A DNA stretch of 64,000 bases. It comes from Hypomesus transpacificus (lineage: Eukaryota > Chordata > Actinopteri > Osmeriformes > Osmeridae). Location of the stretch: contig NC_061068.1 in the NCBI RefSeq assembly GCF_021917145.1, forward strand, positions 6,093,344 to 6,157,343. The letters run 5' to 3'. Below are positions 35,605 to 49,224 of the stretch, in pieces; positions within the stretch are counted from its first letter, which is position 1; every line of letters begins with the position of its first letter. The notes beneath the pieces were generated by a model. The model made no database searches and was not told where the DNA came from. It was given only the letters and a program-made list of their open reading frames with translations. The position numbers were made by a program, and so were the translations under genes.

Positions 35605-37460
35605 GACGTTTACAAACAAACTAACGGACTACTTAGGCTATTTAATACTATAGTCTATATCAACTAATTAATGTAGTAGGTAAATATTGCTCTATTCGCT
35701 TGCAAAACCCATACATCTTTTACTGTAAAGTCACGTTGTAGTATGTGATGTTCGTGTCCAGGATACTTCACACTGCGCATGTGACATTAAACGGGCCTGG
35801 CAAGACCACCTATATTTTAGAATGCTGCCACCTCCTGGTCTGGCGCGTTTTCTTTGAAACTATGAACTATGAAATGTGAATATCACACTATGTCCGTTTT
35901 TCCTGATGCAGAACAATTAAACAGAGCATAGTGTAAACAGACACTGCCCTGTAATTTTAAAGTTTTATTGAACCTAACCCTAACAATTCGTCAGCATTTG
36001 TTGTAGTTGTAAATTTATAATTGACTGTGACGGCACACTATTAGTGTGGGCTTTGTGTGGGAGGTGCAGGACAGAGGTAAGCCTTTGTGGGGGAACAGTT
36101 AGGGTGCCATAGAGAAAGATATATGAGAGCCGTTTCACACAGGTGCTTGAAAGCCAGAGGGTCATTCCCATGGTGATACCCGTAAAGAAAAATTCAGCTG
36201 CTGCCTAGTTACTCATCTCTCTTATTCATCCTGTTAATACATATGTAGAAATTGGGATTCTGTAGCACATTTTAAAGTACAACAAGAAGGTTAAATTAGG
36301 GTCGATGAGAACATAGCATGTAGGATTGCTGTAGTAAATATGCAAGTGATGGCAAATGAATAACTTAGGCTCCAAATATTTAATGAGACATAGGCCTACT
36401 GATAATACTGTGGTCATATTCCCTTCCTTCTTCCACACTGGGCAGTAGTTTACCTTTTCCTGTGCCTCTTACTTGTGGCCCCCAAGGTCAGATCTGTCTA
36501 CCAATAGCCCTCTGTGTTCAAATGATTCTACCTCACCTCGGCCTTGGCTTTGAAACACAGGCTTCATTCATCAAACTCACAATGGAATTAAATTAAGTAA
36601 CTACTAGACAATTTATTTTACACACCCTGATGAAACAAGAGTTTCTCATAGTAGAGGAATATCTGACACAATATATGAGGATGATAAAATACTGTAAACA
36701 CAAGTCTACTCCCATTGTTAATATACTGTATATACATAGTTAACTATTAACTAAAAAGATAATAAGAAGTATTGAAACGCACAAATAAATTACTGCTACA
36801 GGATCTCAACGCATTGAACGAAGTTCGATGAGATCATCCAAATGATTAAGGTGATCACATTTGGGCTTAGTCACAGTCTGTCAACCTATCACAGTGAGAA
36901 TCAACACAAGCCAGGGAGGAGGAGAGTGAACAGTGTGTAGACAAGGTGAGGGAGAAAGAATTGACAGGGAAAGAACGAGAAGTGAACACAGCTGCTATCA
37001 ACGTACATTTTTTAAGTTGGTAGATCAATTATTTTGACTGATTAGTGAGTTTGGTTGAGGTAAAAAAAGACTACATAGGAAGATTAGCCTACAACTACGT
37101 AAGTATGACACTATGTATTACAACCCAGAGCGTCAGGCAAATAATGACTCTGTCGTCAACTTGTGCTGTTATGGAAGAGTTCAGGGAATCCTTAGGTTAA
37201 TGGATAACTAGACACTGCAAGTATTAAAATTCCAGCATGGCAAGGCTTTCAATGTAGCATTGTCATTCAGTGTTCAAGGCAATATGTTTTTGTCCTTTTT
37301 TATCCTCCAGTTTTAGTTAAAGTGTAGATTCATTTTTATTTGCTTCTGAAACAGATTTATATACGACATGAATTCTTCGGAAGCACTTTGAGTAAGATGG
37401 TTTATCTTTGTGTCTGCGTGTGTATGTTCTGTAAACACAGGAATCGCTTCAGTGAGGAAG
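35605..37460. promoter_or_regulatory. Divergent intergenic region between trub2 and entpd8
   Basis: trub2 starts leftward at 35604 and the entpd8 start codon is at 37461. The trub2 promoter is probably within 35605-35800 ('cactgcgcatgtgacat'). An entpd8 non-coding first exon is likely near 36890-37100, since the entpd8 coding exon begins after an AG at 37439-37440. No other gene is seen in the 1.85 kb. Confidence 0.45.
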
Positions 37461-40400
37461 ATGATGGTGAAACAGACCATTGTGAGGGCATTAGTGGTGT
37501 CACTGGGGTGCATAGCCATCATTGCTCTAATCCTCACAGTAGTCCAGCATCAATCGCTGGTTCTGCCTCATCGTTTGCAGGTGATCCTAAATTGGAAAAG
37601 CAGTGCATGTCTGTTAGACTTTATTTACACATATCCATATATGATATACTACAACACAGTAGTACAACATATAATATAACATATAGTATGCTTTGACATT
37701 CCAGATATTTGGTCAAATTGTAGTGTAGACTCTCAATCACCACATACACAATCATTTACATAAGAATGCACGCACATTCTTTGTCTCTCTCTAGTGCAGA
37801 AAACATGAAAGGTTTTTCTATTTCTTGTCTTTTGTGTATTTCAGTATGGGATGGTATTTGATGCTGGATCAACTCACACATCACTGTACATATACCGGTG
37901 GCCTGGAAACAAAGAAAACAACACTGGGGTGGTTTCACAGGCACTGGTCTGTGATGTCGATGGTATTGTGACTGCATCAATATGACAACGTCTCAAAAAT
38001 GTGCCGGAGGTCTATCCTTTCCCTCTTATTGAATGGGTTATCTAACTATACATTTGCACATTTTAAATACTTTGTATATAAATCGTCGAAGAAGCAAACA
38101 TGATTCTGTTTGTTGTCATAATTAACATGAAAGGACTGATGTTTGAAGGTACTGATTATTAGTTTTCTTACAATTTCCTAGTGCCAGAAAAAGGTGCCGC
38201 AGAAGAGCCCAATATGTATTCACAACAAGGAGGGCAGATGTTTGGCTAAAAGGGCTGACACACTGGGGTGTCTATATTATTTTTGGGATTATTTAATTTG
38301 TTTAGTTTGTTGGTTCAGAGAGTAAACCTATATAGGGTTTGGGGTTGGGTTTGTCCTACTGGCAAACAATAAAAAAAACCGGAAAAGTGTATATGTGACG
38401 CAATCTGAATTAATAGAATGTATGTTTTGTTCAGCCATCCGTGTTCTAGCTTCTCTCTCACACTCTAACAGCGTCGCAAAGACAAATCGTTTTTCATCAT
38501 AGAAATAGTACATGTTTTGCTTGCTCAGGTTGATGATCAGGGCATGTCCATGTCTGTCAAATGTTGGTGTATGTCCTGTTAAGGTGACTGTGGCTTTTCT
38601 CTTGCAGGACTTGGTATATCTAGCTACGCTCAGAACCCTCCTGCCGCTGGGATAAGTCTGAAGAAATGTCTGGAAATGGCCGAGATTGCTATTCCTGAAG
38701 GTCAACAGACAGCGACCCCAGTGTACCTGGGGGCCACGGCTGGCATGCGTCTCCTGCAGTAAGTCTCGAATGGTTAGTCCCCTATCAAGTAGAATAGGGA
38801 GGAAGGAATGTAATAGGCAGGGGGTAAATTATACTGATACAGTATCTGAGATCCCTTTTGGTCTTGTAGTGTGAGTAAATGTAGTTTGCTTTACTCCCAG
38901 GCTTACAAATCAAACACAGACTGAGCAGGTCATGGAGCAGGTGGCAAAGGTGATCCAGAGTTTTCCATTTGACTTCCGAGGCGCCCGTATTCTCTCAGGT
39001 ATAGAGGAAGGGGCTTATGGATGGATCACTGTCAACTATCTACTAGAGGGTTTCATCAAGGTTTGTAGATCAGGCCATGCCAATTGCTGATGGAGTATAG
39101 GGACAAAGTGCTTTTTCCTGTAAATGGATCACTTTGTAGCCTACACAGGTCCACGCACAGACATGGCTAGAATAGACACCTGTTAGTGTTGTAGGTCATA
39201 CAAAGTATGCTTAATTTGCCCACACTTTACAACCTTTTGAGCCTCATCAGACTCTTGACCTTACATGCAACAGTCATAATAATTATGAGTCATAATTTAC
39301 TGGGCAACATAAATGGATTGGAGTCTAAAGAGGGGCTTCGTGTTTTTACCAAATACTTTTTTTTACTATTAGCATTCCTTTGACGGAGAGTGGGTACGCC
39401 CTAAAGGAAGAAAGATTCTAGGGGCTCTGGACATGGGAGGATCTTCCACTCAGATTGCCTTCACACCTGTAGACGCTGTGCGAGATCCTGCCACTGCAGC
39501 AGACCTGAAGTTGTATGGTCATAAATATGAGGTGTACACCCATAGTTATCTATGTTATGGTAAAGATCAGGCTTTGAGACAGCTACAAGCACATTTGCTG
39601 GAGGTGAGTGGCTGATTAAATTACCCGTTTAAAAAGAGATGAGAACTGTGACTAAATTGAGATTAAATAGAGGGGAATAAGAGAGATCATTGTTGTGGCA
39701 ACATGACATCTCCAGTCGCAATTTCCAAGAACTGTGAATCATGAAGTGAACCATGATCGTTATGTTGTTGATTTCAGATGAGTGGCCTTGCCAAACCAGT
39801 CACCCACTCCTGTTTCCCCCTTGGTTACAATATGACAATTACCATGGGTAATCTCTATGACTCCCCTTGTGTTGCCAAACCAACTTGGTTTGACCCTACT
39901 GCAGTGGTCACCTTTGTTGGGACCAGTGATTCAGCCCGATGTCTCAGCCATATGAGAAGTATCATTAATCTCACAGCTTGCTCTTTTGCTCCTGACTGTG
40001 GCTTCAATGGAGTCTACCAGCCGTCTGTCAATGGCGACTTCTTTGTGAGTACACTTGTTCCCCATTATATTTGTATTTAGTAGTAGGTACTTTATTAATC
40101 TCCATGGGGAAATTGAGGCGTTGCAGTCACACAAGTTGTAAAAAGACACACTCATCCCATATTCGTCTTATAATTAACATGGTGTTTATTCCTTAGGCTT
40201 TCTCAGCATATTTCTACACTTTTGACTTCTTGGGACTGACCCCCCAAGCTCCGCTGCCTAAGGTTCTCACCACTATAGATACCTTTTGTAGAAGGACATG
40301 GGCTTCGGTGAGACAAACACCTGTACAGTGCAAATTATGTTAAACACTCACACAATCAGCAGTACTTTGACATGCTCATAATACATGTATATTTGGCAGC

Positions 40401-40835
40401 TCAAGACGGAATATCCAAACGTTAAAGACTCCTATCTTCGTGATTACTGTGCCTCAGCCCATTACATGAGAACAGTGCTAGTGGAAGGTTACAAATTCAA
40501 CACAACCTGGGAAAATATATACTTCCAGAAACAGGTGTGTCAATATGTTTAACCTAAACACCTTGCAATTCCATAACATCGCAGAAGATTTGTAAATGAC
40601 AAACCTTTTGATGTTCTATGGATTACTTTACTACCCTCAGGTTGCTGATACAGATATTGGCTGGACTCTTGGATATATGCTGAACCTGACCAATCTGATA
40701 CCTCCAGATCGCCCCCAAGTGGTGACAGGGGTGCAGCGCAGTCAGTGGGCAGCTGAGGTCTTTTTCATTGCCTTTGCAGTCTTCCTCAGTCTTTTGGTTC
40801 TAGCCGTCCTCTGGATCTGGACACCAAATCAATGA
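37461..40835 (+). CDS. entpd8: Ectonucleoside triphosphate diphosphohydrolase, ENTPD8-like, complete
   Basis: Coding exons are 37461-37580, 37845-37962, 38608-38758, 38901-39060, 39373-39603, 39778-40044, 40197-40307, 40400-40534 and 40641-40835, giving 495 aa, the same length as human ENTPD8. The enzyme hydrolyses extracellular nucleoside tri- and diphosphates at the cell surface. There is one N-terminal anchor ([19 protein letters not shown]) and one C-terminal anchor ([20 protein letters not shown]). Apyrase motifs are all present: [13 protein letters not shown] (ACR1), [11 protein letters not shown] (ACR2), [14 protein letters not shown] (ACR3), [12 protein letters not shown] (ACR4) and [13 protein letters not shown] (ACR5). 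The blocks [13 protein letters not shown] and [10 protein letters not shown] are typical of the ENTPD1/2/3/8 group. ENTPD8 is favoured by overall similarity and by human 9q linkage with trub2 and hdhd3; ENTPD1 or 2 are the alternatives. The start is the first of two adjacent ATGs; the second gives one residue less. Confidence 0.88.
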
Positions 40836-41190
40836 GTTCTGGTTTGAGGTAATCAAGACCTGTTCACCCTCTACTTTAAAAAACGTAGTCTTATATCCTC
40901 TAATATTTATGATCTGATATTCACCCCAATCAATGAGAAATGAAGCTTTTTATTTAATACATTGTATTTGCCATTGTAGATACATTAAGATAATTAAGAT
41001 TGTTAGGATGTACAGCTGCATGTATACTGTATATAAAAGGTTAAAACACCATCCTGAATAACAGCTGTCATCATCTGTCTGAATTTGCATTTACAAATAG
41101 TACGCCTAGTTTTGCTGAAGCTAAATGACATATAGACATATTAAAATAAGACAGAGAAGTTCATAAAGCACAACTGTGGACACATCCTGG
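40836..41190. other. Convergent 3' ends of entpd8 and rab44
   Basis: Only 355 bp separate the two stop codons, so the 3'UTRs of the plus-strand entpd8 and the minus-strand rab44 probably overlap. A minus-strand AATAAA lies near 40950. No clear plus-strand AATAAA is seen in the gap. Confidence 0.5.
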
Positions 41191-43081
41191 TTAGCAACAG
41201 CTTCCAGATTTCTTCACTGGAGGCTCTTTGTGCAACACCATACTTCCTTCTTCAGCCTCGTCGACTTTCTGCTTCATTAACCTGGGATACAAACAAACAA
41301 AAGAAACACTTTGCAGTTCCACTCCACCAATAAAATAACAATAACATGAATAGAAGATCTATATAACTTTATTTATGACCTTGCCACAATTTCCATGGAT
41401 TGCTGCACATTGTCCCCTGTGGCGGCACTACACTCCATGAAGTAAATGTTGTATTCCTGCAAAACAGCTTACAATTAGGCTGACATGTTAGGGTATCATG
41501 GAGAAATGATGACTCCCAATTTGCTTGTGGCCTACCTTGGCCAGACTTTCCGCTTCATGTGGCTCAACCTGACGCTTGGCACAATCATTCTTGTTTCCAA
41601 GCAGGATAATGATGACTTCATCTATAGCATTGTCCTTCCAAATGCATAAAAATAGTTTGACACAAAAAAGTACATTCTTTATACTTCCATATTCTTGATG
41701 TCAAGAAGGTTAAAGAAATTATAATGTACTGTAAGCATATCTTACCAACAAAACAAAAACATCAGACAAGATGGTCATATGATTACACCCCTTTTCGCAT
41801 TGTAATGCACTATACCTGGATAGACGTGACCCAGTAGCGGACATCACTGAAGCTTTGAGAGGAAGTGATGTCATACATCAACAGGAATGCCTGAGCTTTG
41901 TGAAATACCTGTCTTGTGATGCTGCGAAACCTTTATAGACCAGTCAAAATGAATAATTAAGTCAAAATGCTTGAATATTTTCAGTCAAAAAAACTGCATA
42001 AAAAACTAGATTCTGTGTTTATTGAATTGCATTAGCCGAATGTTCTTACCTTTCCTGACCTGCAGTATCCCATAACTGTAACATCACTGCTTTCCCATCC
42101 ACTATCACAGACTGTGTACATGTATCGATGCCTGCCAAGAACACACATGTGCATACATGCATGGACACCACACGCACATAACTTCTTCGTATTTTAACTA
42201 AATGAATCTGTGACAGTCACCATGGTGATAGGTCATCAAACTTACCAATTGATGCACATATGTTTGAACAAAACTCCCCACTTCGGAACTGCTTCAAGAA
42301 AGAAGTCTTGCCTACATTGCTGTTTCCAACCATCACTATGTTGTAGCGGCTTTGCCCAGGGACACGGTTTGTGCTAGTGTCTGCTGGGTGGAGAAGAGGG
42401 AAAGTCGATAATAGTTTTGTGTCTATTCGTACACTGCAGATTCTAGAACTTTCAACTTTCAACAAGAAATCAACTCAAGTTGATTGTTAGAAATTCCTTT
42501 ATTTCTTTAAATTTTCAATAATTTCTTCACATGTTCATGGCTCTAAAATGTCGGTTTACCCTGATGTTGTCTTGTCTGTATTCTCTTCTTAACTTCCTCT
42601 CCTTCACAGGTCTTCTCCACTTGCTCTGCAGAGCTCCTTGTATTTCCAGCACCTACATATGGTGTTGGCTCCAGTTGTTCAGGCAGTGTTTTACTGGATG
42701 AGACAACAAGTATTGTGTTAAAAATTCCACAACACATGACTGATAATATGCTGATGGACCATCCATTTATCATGGGAACGGGACATGATATTACTTTGTG
42801 TAGTCTCTCTTACCCAGAACAATCTGCAGACCCCACTTCCTGCCTGATTATAGGACCATCACGGCATAAGAGTGTCTTGTTTCCTTCAAAATCTAAAGTA
42901 ACAACCTACCACAAAATATTATAAATGTATTTAAATGTTATCTCACAAAGATAACAATTATTATATTTTTACATTCAGAACATTTGGAGAAATAAACTAT
43001 TGAAAGTGTGTCTTAATCATAACAAGTTCCTTTTCTCACGGTTGACATTCATACATTTTGGAGGTGGTTGTTTCTCTCTCT

Positions 43082-43147
<66 letters not shown>

Positions 43148-46100
43148 CATAAAGAATAACATTACCTTCTCTGTGCCTTTATCTTCTGTTTGATTATCCA
43201 GATGTAACATGTCATCATTGTTACTTTCGGTGGAACCAGGCCAATGTTCATTTCTGTTATTTCCATTGTTGAACTCACCATGGCCATGACGTCGAGAACC
43301 CATCTTTTTTCTTTTTCCTTGTGGATTCTCAACATCGTTGTTGGCATTAGAGAAATCCTCTAATTGGTGGGATTTGTTTAAGGGGTCAGAGTTCTGAACA
43401 ACATGATCATCATTTGTTGCTAACTCTTTCACTTTGGTGTCCTCTTCCTGTTTCTCTTGTCTCAGATATTCATCTTGTTTTTCTCTCGAATTGCTAAGAG
43501 AGGAGACATTTTTGGTTCTCTTTCCTGTGGCCTTGGGGTCAATGTTTAAATCTTGGATTGGATCCTTTATGTTTGCTCGACATTCTGAGTGACTTGGTGA
43601 AAGGTCTTCATCACCAGCAGGTTTATGAGATAACATGTCTTCAAATTGCCCCAACTGAACTGACACCCCAGATGGTTTTTTAAAACTCCCAAAATCATTT
43701 TTTGATTGGCTGTTATCCGCCATTCCAACTATTTCTAAACTGTCATTTTTGGTTTGCTCTTGCTCTTGAATTGAAGTACTGTGACAGAACTTGCGTTCTG
43801 TAGCTTTGTCATTCTCTCTTTCTTTGTATTGTTCTCCAATGGAACCATCCTCAGGCTCAGTCAAATCTCCCTTTAGTTTCCTATTGTAATGTATTTCTTC
43901 ATGTGTCCCATGTAGATTCTTGCGAGTTGAACCCATCTTTCTTTTTTTCCCTGTGTTGATTGTGGGAGGACTTCCTACATGACACAAAGAACTGTCTGAG
44001 AGGAGTCTGTGTGAAGATTCCCTTGGAGTCGTTTCGACATCCTTTGACTGACTACATTGGTAATTCACTATATCTGATTCCAATACATGGTGTGGGTCCT
44101 CTACCATCATTGTATCTTCAAGCGGTTTAATTTTTTCTTGAGCAGTGTATAAGTCATGTGGTGAGTCCTCTATTTCCTTATAAATTGTGTCATCTGTTTT
44201 GTGTAGTTCTCTGACATTCAAACCTTTGTCCTTGGCATCAGACACTAATCTCAATTGACCCTCTCTCTCTTCCTCTGTAAGGGTTTCTGCAGATTCTCTA
44301 AATTCAATGTTTTCTGTCCTCAAAGTGGTTCCTGTTTTGACAATGTTCTCCACCTCAGGTATAGTCTTTGGAACTGTTGCACCCTCTTTCTCCCCTTCTC
44401 CTGTGTGTTCCTCCTCATGCCTACTTTTAGGATTTGCACGAGTGGAGCCCACCTTTTTCCTCCTCCGTGAGGTGTTGAGTTCTACGTTAACTTCTTCCTT
44501 AGCTCTCTCCAGTAACTCTGGAAACTGAGAGGAGCTGAGATTCTCTGTTAATTGATGGTGTTTTTTTTCATAGGGAGTTGGGTTATGTTGCCCATCAGAG
44601 ACGATAGAATAAGTGCTTGGTTTGTCATCTGACTGGAATGACATTGCACGATCAGCATACTGACTTAGTGTCTGTCTGCTGTCAGGGAACTCATACATAT
44701 ATTGGGCAGCATTAACACCACCAGTCAACAATACATCCTCTGGCTGTGTTATGTCACCAATAGGGCTTGCCTTTGATTCACTCTGAAACACCTTAAACTG
44801 ATTTTCACTCACATTTTCTTCAGTGACGCTTCTAGTCAAGATATCCGCCCCTATACTTTTGTCCCCATTTTCACCATCACCGAGTTCTACTTTTGTGTCT
44901 CTGTCTTCCCCATGACAAACTTCTCCTTCGCCCACCAAGACATCTTTGTTATTTTCACCATCAATGTGTTCTTTCTTCTCCCAGTCTTCTGTGTTTTCAC
45001 CCACAATTAGATCTCTACAAGGCCTGCGAGTGGACCCCATCTTTCTTTTCTTTTTTGCAGCTTTGGAGTTCATGCAAGGTGTTTCTTCATTACAGAGAGA
45101 GCTATCTACGGGAAGTTTCTGGGAAGAAGAATCCTTAGCATTTTCTGTCTGGCTCAAATAGTTATCAGCTACATTTACATCCAGACTTTGTTCTGATACA
45201 TGCACATCATGAACATTTATTGGTAATATTTTGGCTTCATCAAGTTGATACGAGATATTTTCAGTACACGCATCAGATATAGGAATGGCTTCTTCATGTG
45301 TGTCTTCGTGTGAAACTGTTAATATTTTTGCTACTTTCTTCAACTTCAATGGATCCACTGACTGCTTAACTCTCTCTTCCACAGTGAATGGGTAATTTGT
45401 TGGGTCCTCTATTTCTTCCTTATTTGTCCAAGTCTCTGTCATGAGGGCATTATCCATGGTCACTTCAACTGCATCATCATATTCCACATCTTTGTCTGCA
45501 CATGTGGTTGCTTGTGTTTCGTTGCTTTGAGATTCAACTTCAGTAGTTGTAGTTTCTTCGTTATGGCCATGAAAAATATCCTGTCTCTCTCTCTCTTTCA
45601 AGATTTCATTTTTTTTGGATCTTATGGGATCCTCGTTATTGAATTCTGACACATGTTGCTTGGGCAAAGTATTATCATTGCCCTCTTCAGAGGTTATCTT
45701 GCTATTTGATTGGTGCAGATCTATGACTTCCAAATCTTTGTCCTCAGTATCAGTCCCACCTCTCAACTGACCTCCTCTTTCCACCTCTCTGATGGTTTCT
45801 GTGTATTCCATCAAGTCTATATTTTCTATACTCGGAGTGGTATCTATGTTGACACTGTCTTTCACCTCAGGGACTGTTGTATCTTGTTTATCCCCTTCTC
45901 TTGTGTGTTCCTCATCATGCCAACTTTTAGGATTCCCACGAGTGGAGCCCATCTTACTTTTTCTTTTTGTGCCATTGGGTTCTAAGTTGACATTTTCCTC
46001 TGCTCTCCCCAGTAATGGTGGAAACTGAGAGTAGCTGAGAATCTCTCTTAATTGAGGGAGTGTGTCTTCATTGGGTGCTGGGTTATGTTGCCCATCAGAG

Positions 46101-47983
46101 ACAATAACATTTAAATTCAGTCTGTCATCTGACTGGGAGGGGGCAGGAACGTCCGCATCTTGACTTGATGTCTGGCTGCTGTCAGTGAACTCATAAATAC
46201 ATTGAAGCACAGCATCATCAGCACCAGCCAACAATACGTCCTCTGGCTGTCTAATGTCTCTAATAAGGCTCGTCTTTGAATCATGTTCATGAAAGATGTT
46301 GAACTGATTTTCACTCACATTTCCTGAGTAGTCAAATCCCTCAGTGACGCTTCTAGTCAAGACATCCTCCCCTATAATTTTGTCCCCATTTTCACCATCA
46401 CTGAGTTCTACTTTCGTGTCTCTGTCTTCCCCTTGACAAACTTCTCCTTCGCCCACCATGACATTTCTGTTATTTTCACCATCAATGTGTTCTTCCTTAT
46501 CCCAATCTTCTGTGTTCTCACCCACAATAAAATCTCTACAAGGCCTGCGAGTGGACCCCATCTTTCTCCTTCCTGCTACTGGTTGGGGTTCTGCTGTAGT
46601 AGTTTCTTGATGACACAAATAACTATCTGTTTGGAGAGTTTGTAAAGAGGCAACCTTACTTGCAAAATATCCAGTGCCTGAATCCTGAATCCTCCCAGAA
46701 ATCTCTGCTTGTGAGATCTGTGAAAAGGGGTCAATGTCTTCCTTTTGCCCATGTGGTCTCTTCATATAATGTGGTGACATGTCCTCCACCAAAAAACCCT
46801 CATGTCTTTCTTCCTTCTCATTCCCATACAATTCGTTACGTTCAGTTGGTTTTTCTCTTGTCTGGTTTGTAGATGTGTTCCTTGTGTCACTCAGATCTGC
46901 AAACGTGCACTCCGTATGTTTCTGGTTCATTGGTTCCTGGCTAACTTGTCCTGAGAGATAAATATCATCAGGGTTTAATATGATCGGCTCATCAAAAGTC
47001 AGATCAGCCTGTTTGTTGAAGTCGGCGTCAATATCCTCAAGATTAACCATAGACTGGGTCTCGTCAGTGAAATCATCTGTTAAGTGCAGTATTTCATTTT
47101 CATCACATGGTCCAGTCACTTGGTGACAAAATCTCAAAACGTCCTCTGACTGATGCAACAGTTCAGAAGGGATTTGAGAAAGAGACACTGTGTTCTCTGT
47201 GTGATCTGAAAGTGTAAACTTGCCAAGTAAGGAGCAATCAGATTGGTCCAAATGTTCTTGGGTAAGAGTGTCATACTTCAAGCTGCTTTCATATCCTCTG
47301 TCAACAGGGCTCTCTGCTTTGATCATGTTTGACTCCTCCTTCTCTAGTTTGATGGGTGACTCATACAACATATCCTCCTGTAGCCTCTGCCAATGATGCT
47401 CCATTTTCTGCTCTTCCTCTTTTACTGTCGTTCTATCACTGTCTACAATTGCATGAGTGTTTGCAGAGTGTGCCAAGTCCGCAGAGTTACTTGACTGAGC
47501 AGTATTTTTGTCTAGCAGAATTTGTAAATATGGAGGGTTACTTTTTGTCTCCTTAAGAGAAGATGGGAAATGCTTTTCTGCTGGTTCCCGATGAGAATAT
47601 GGTTCAATTGATAGAGAAGCATTTTGATGCAATTCACTGTTCACAGCCTCACTGGGTGCAGCATCATTGAATACTTCTATTTTATTTCCACATGCTTCTT
47701 CTAACCACAACTCATTTACATCCTGCCTTTCTCTAACTCTACGGGTAGATCCAAGTTTCCTTTTTGTTTTTGTGGTATCCAATTCTGGATTTTCAGATTG
47801 TGAAGCTATTAACTGAACAAAGTCCTGTGAGATGGGCTCCGTTTTCCTCAATGCAGCGTTAGCCATAACATTTATCCCTTCGTCCTCCATCGACACAAGA
47901 GACTGATCATTTGTCTCGGTTTTCTTTTCACCATTATCCCTCCCCAACCTTCGTGATGTACCAATTTTAATTTTTCTAGGCAT
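41191..47983 (-). CDS. rab44: Large Rab GTPase, RAB44-like, with giant repetitive N-terminal exon
   Basis: Coding exons on the minus strand: 47983-43166, 42905-42814, 42693-42560, 42380-42246, 42131-42050, 41930-41816, 41634-41536, 41456-41380 and 41281-41191, plus a non-coding 5' part, giving 1880 aa. The last ~190 residues are a complete Rab domain: P-loop GNSNVGKT, switch II DTAGQERF, NKND for guanine, and ECSAATG. It ends in GSCC, a prenylation signal. The first exon alone encodes 1606 residues with no EF-hand or clear coiled coil. It is acidic and repetitive and carries eight copies of a basic motif of the form K/R-K-M-G-S-T-R-R, near residues 10, 80, 475, 678, 983, 1179, 1350 and 1561. 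Human RAB44 lies next to SRSF3/CDKN1A, and srsf3 is the next gene here, which supports the name. Human RAB44 is shorter and has an EF-hand. The apparent RE-repeat tail of the first-exon frame is intron read-through past the donor at 43165. Confidence 0.85.
43073..43143. repeat. (TC)n microsatellite next to a rab44 splice donor
   Basis: A ~70-base TC tract, interrupted once, lies in rab44 intron 1, about 20 bp downstream of the donor of the giant exon. On the transcript it is a GA-rich purine run. Confidence 0.95.
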
Positions 47984-49224
47984 CTTTCAAGTGGCCGTTG
48001 ATCTCTCAATTCTTGATTGACTTAATTTCTGACAAACTAGGAGAAATAAACATTACATTTGCTTTATGCTGTAAAGATGTACAGTGAATTGATTAAGAGC
48101 ATATATGTGCTTTGTAAGCCTTTGTAAAAAAAATAGCTGATCTATGAAATGTGACAAATTCAACATACCTTTTAAAAAGTCTGTCTGTGTAACACCAAAC
48201 ACTATTCAGCGAAGTGCCAGCATAGCGTTGAGCTCAGTTTCACAGTATAATTTCTTAACTTTGAATTTCTGGAACAGCAACCATCTAAAACCCACGTTTT
48301 CTGACACCAACCGTAGCCTGTCGTTTTGTCTCCACTTTCGTGCATATTTATGTTGCCACAACTTACTTCCTGTGCATTAACACAACCAATTGCCTGAACC
48401 GAACACTTCCTGAAGTCAGTTATACTTTTAGTTGTGAGCTGACGCATCATAAATAACAAAACACCAGTTTACTGGGGAAACTTAACATTTACCACTTGCT
48501 ATACCAATGTAGTCTATGAACATACTAGGTAGCTAAAACATTTTTTTTTTTATTTGTCTAAACCATAAATTACTTATTCTTACCCATATGCAATGGAGTT
48601 GAAATTGTACCTTGTGTTATCTGGATCAGTTTGACATAAGCATGATGTACGCACTAATAGCCAGAGTCAAACTCTCAAACACATTGACATCAATAGCAAT
48701 TTATTTACCATTAAAGCTTAAGTGAGCACTTCAGTAAATGTCTGAAAGAACAAACTTTCAGTCATGGTCTTGTACTTATGACATCCCCACAGAAAAAAGT
48801 CATTATAAAACAAAGCTAAATCGAAAGTAAAAAACCACCAAACATTGCATCTAAGTTTTAATCAAAATACCTCAAAAAACAAAAAAGTATGGGAAGTTGC
48901 ATGCCAGGAATCAATCCAACTTATTTGACATGCAATGGGTGGTACTCACTACCCATACAACTACAAATAGAAAAGAAAGCAACTTGTACTGTAGAAAGCA
49001 ACTTATAATGGAGACAATATTCCAAACGCACCTTTTTCTCACATACAGTTAATCAGTTAATGATAGTTGACAATTACAGAAAATAGTTGAACCAGGAAGT
49101 TGTCCCATTTCAAAAGAGAACAATCTAAAATATCGTGTCATTTTAAAATGAAACTTAACCCATCCATAACCTGATTCTACACCACGGAAATCTTCTGGTT
49201 TTGTATGAGTTCAAGTTCCGATCC
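47984..49224. other. rab44 5' region and srsf3 3'UTR
   Basis: rab44 5'UTR sequence lies just above 47983, with a first exon likely near 48170-48460. The srsf3 3'UTR is read leftward from 49224, with a minus-strand AATAAA at 48705-48700. The two same-strand genes are therefore only about 250-500 bp apart. cdkn1a, which sits between them in human, is absent here. Confidence 0.5.

Noticed and set aside
43049-43165. Arg-Glu repeat tail on the rab44 first-exon frame
   Set aside because: It lies past a good splice donor (GAGAAG|GTAATG) and is read from the TC microsatellite in the intron.
47984-49224. Possible cdkn1a between srsf3 and rab44
   Set aside because: No CDK-inhibitor motif or exon is visible on either strand, and the gap is used by the two genes' UTRs.
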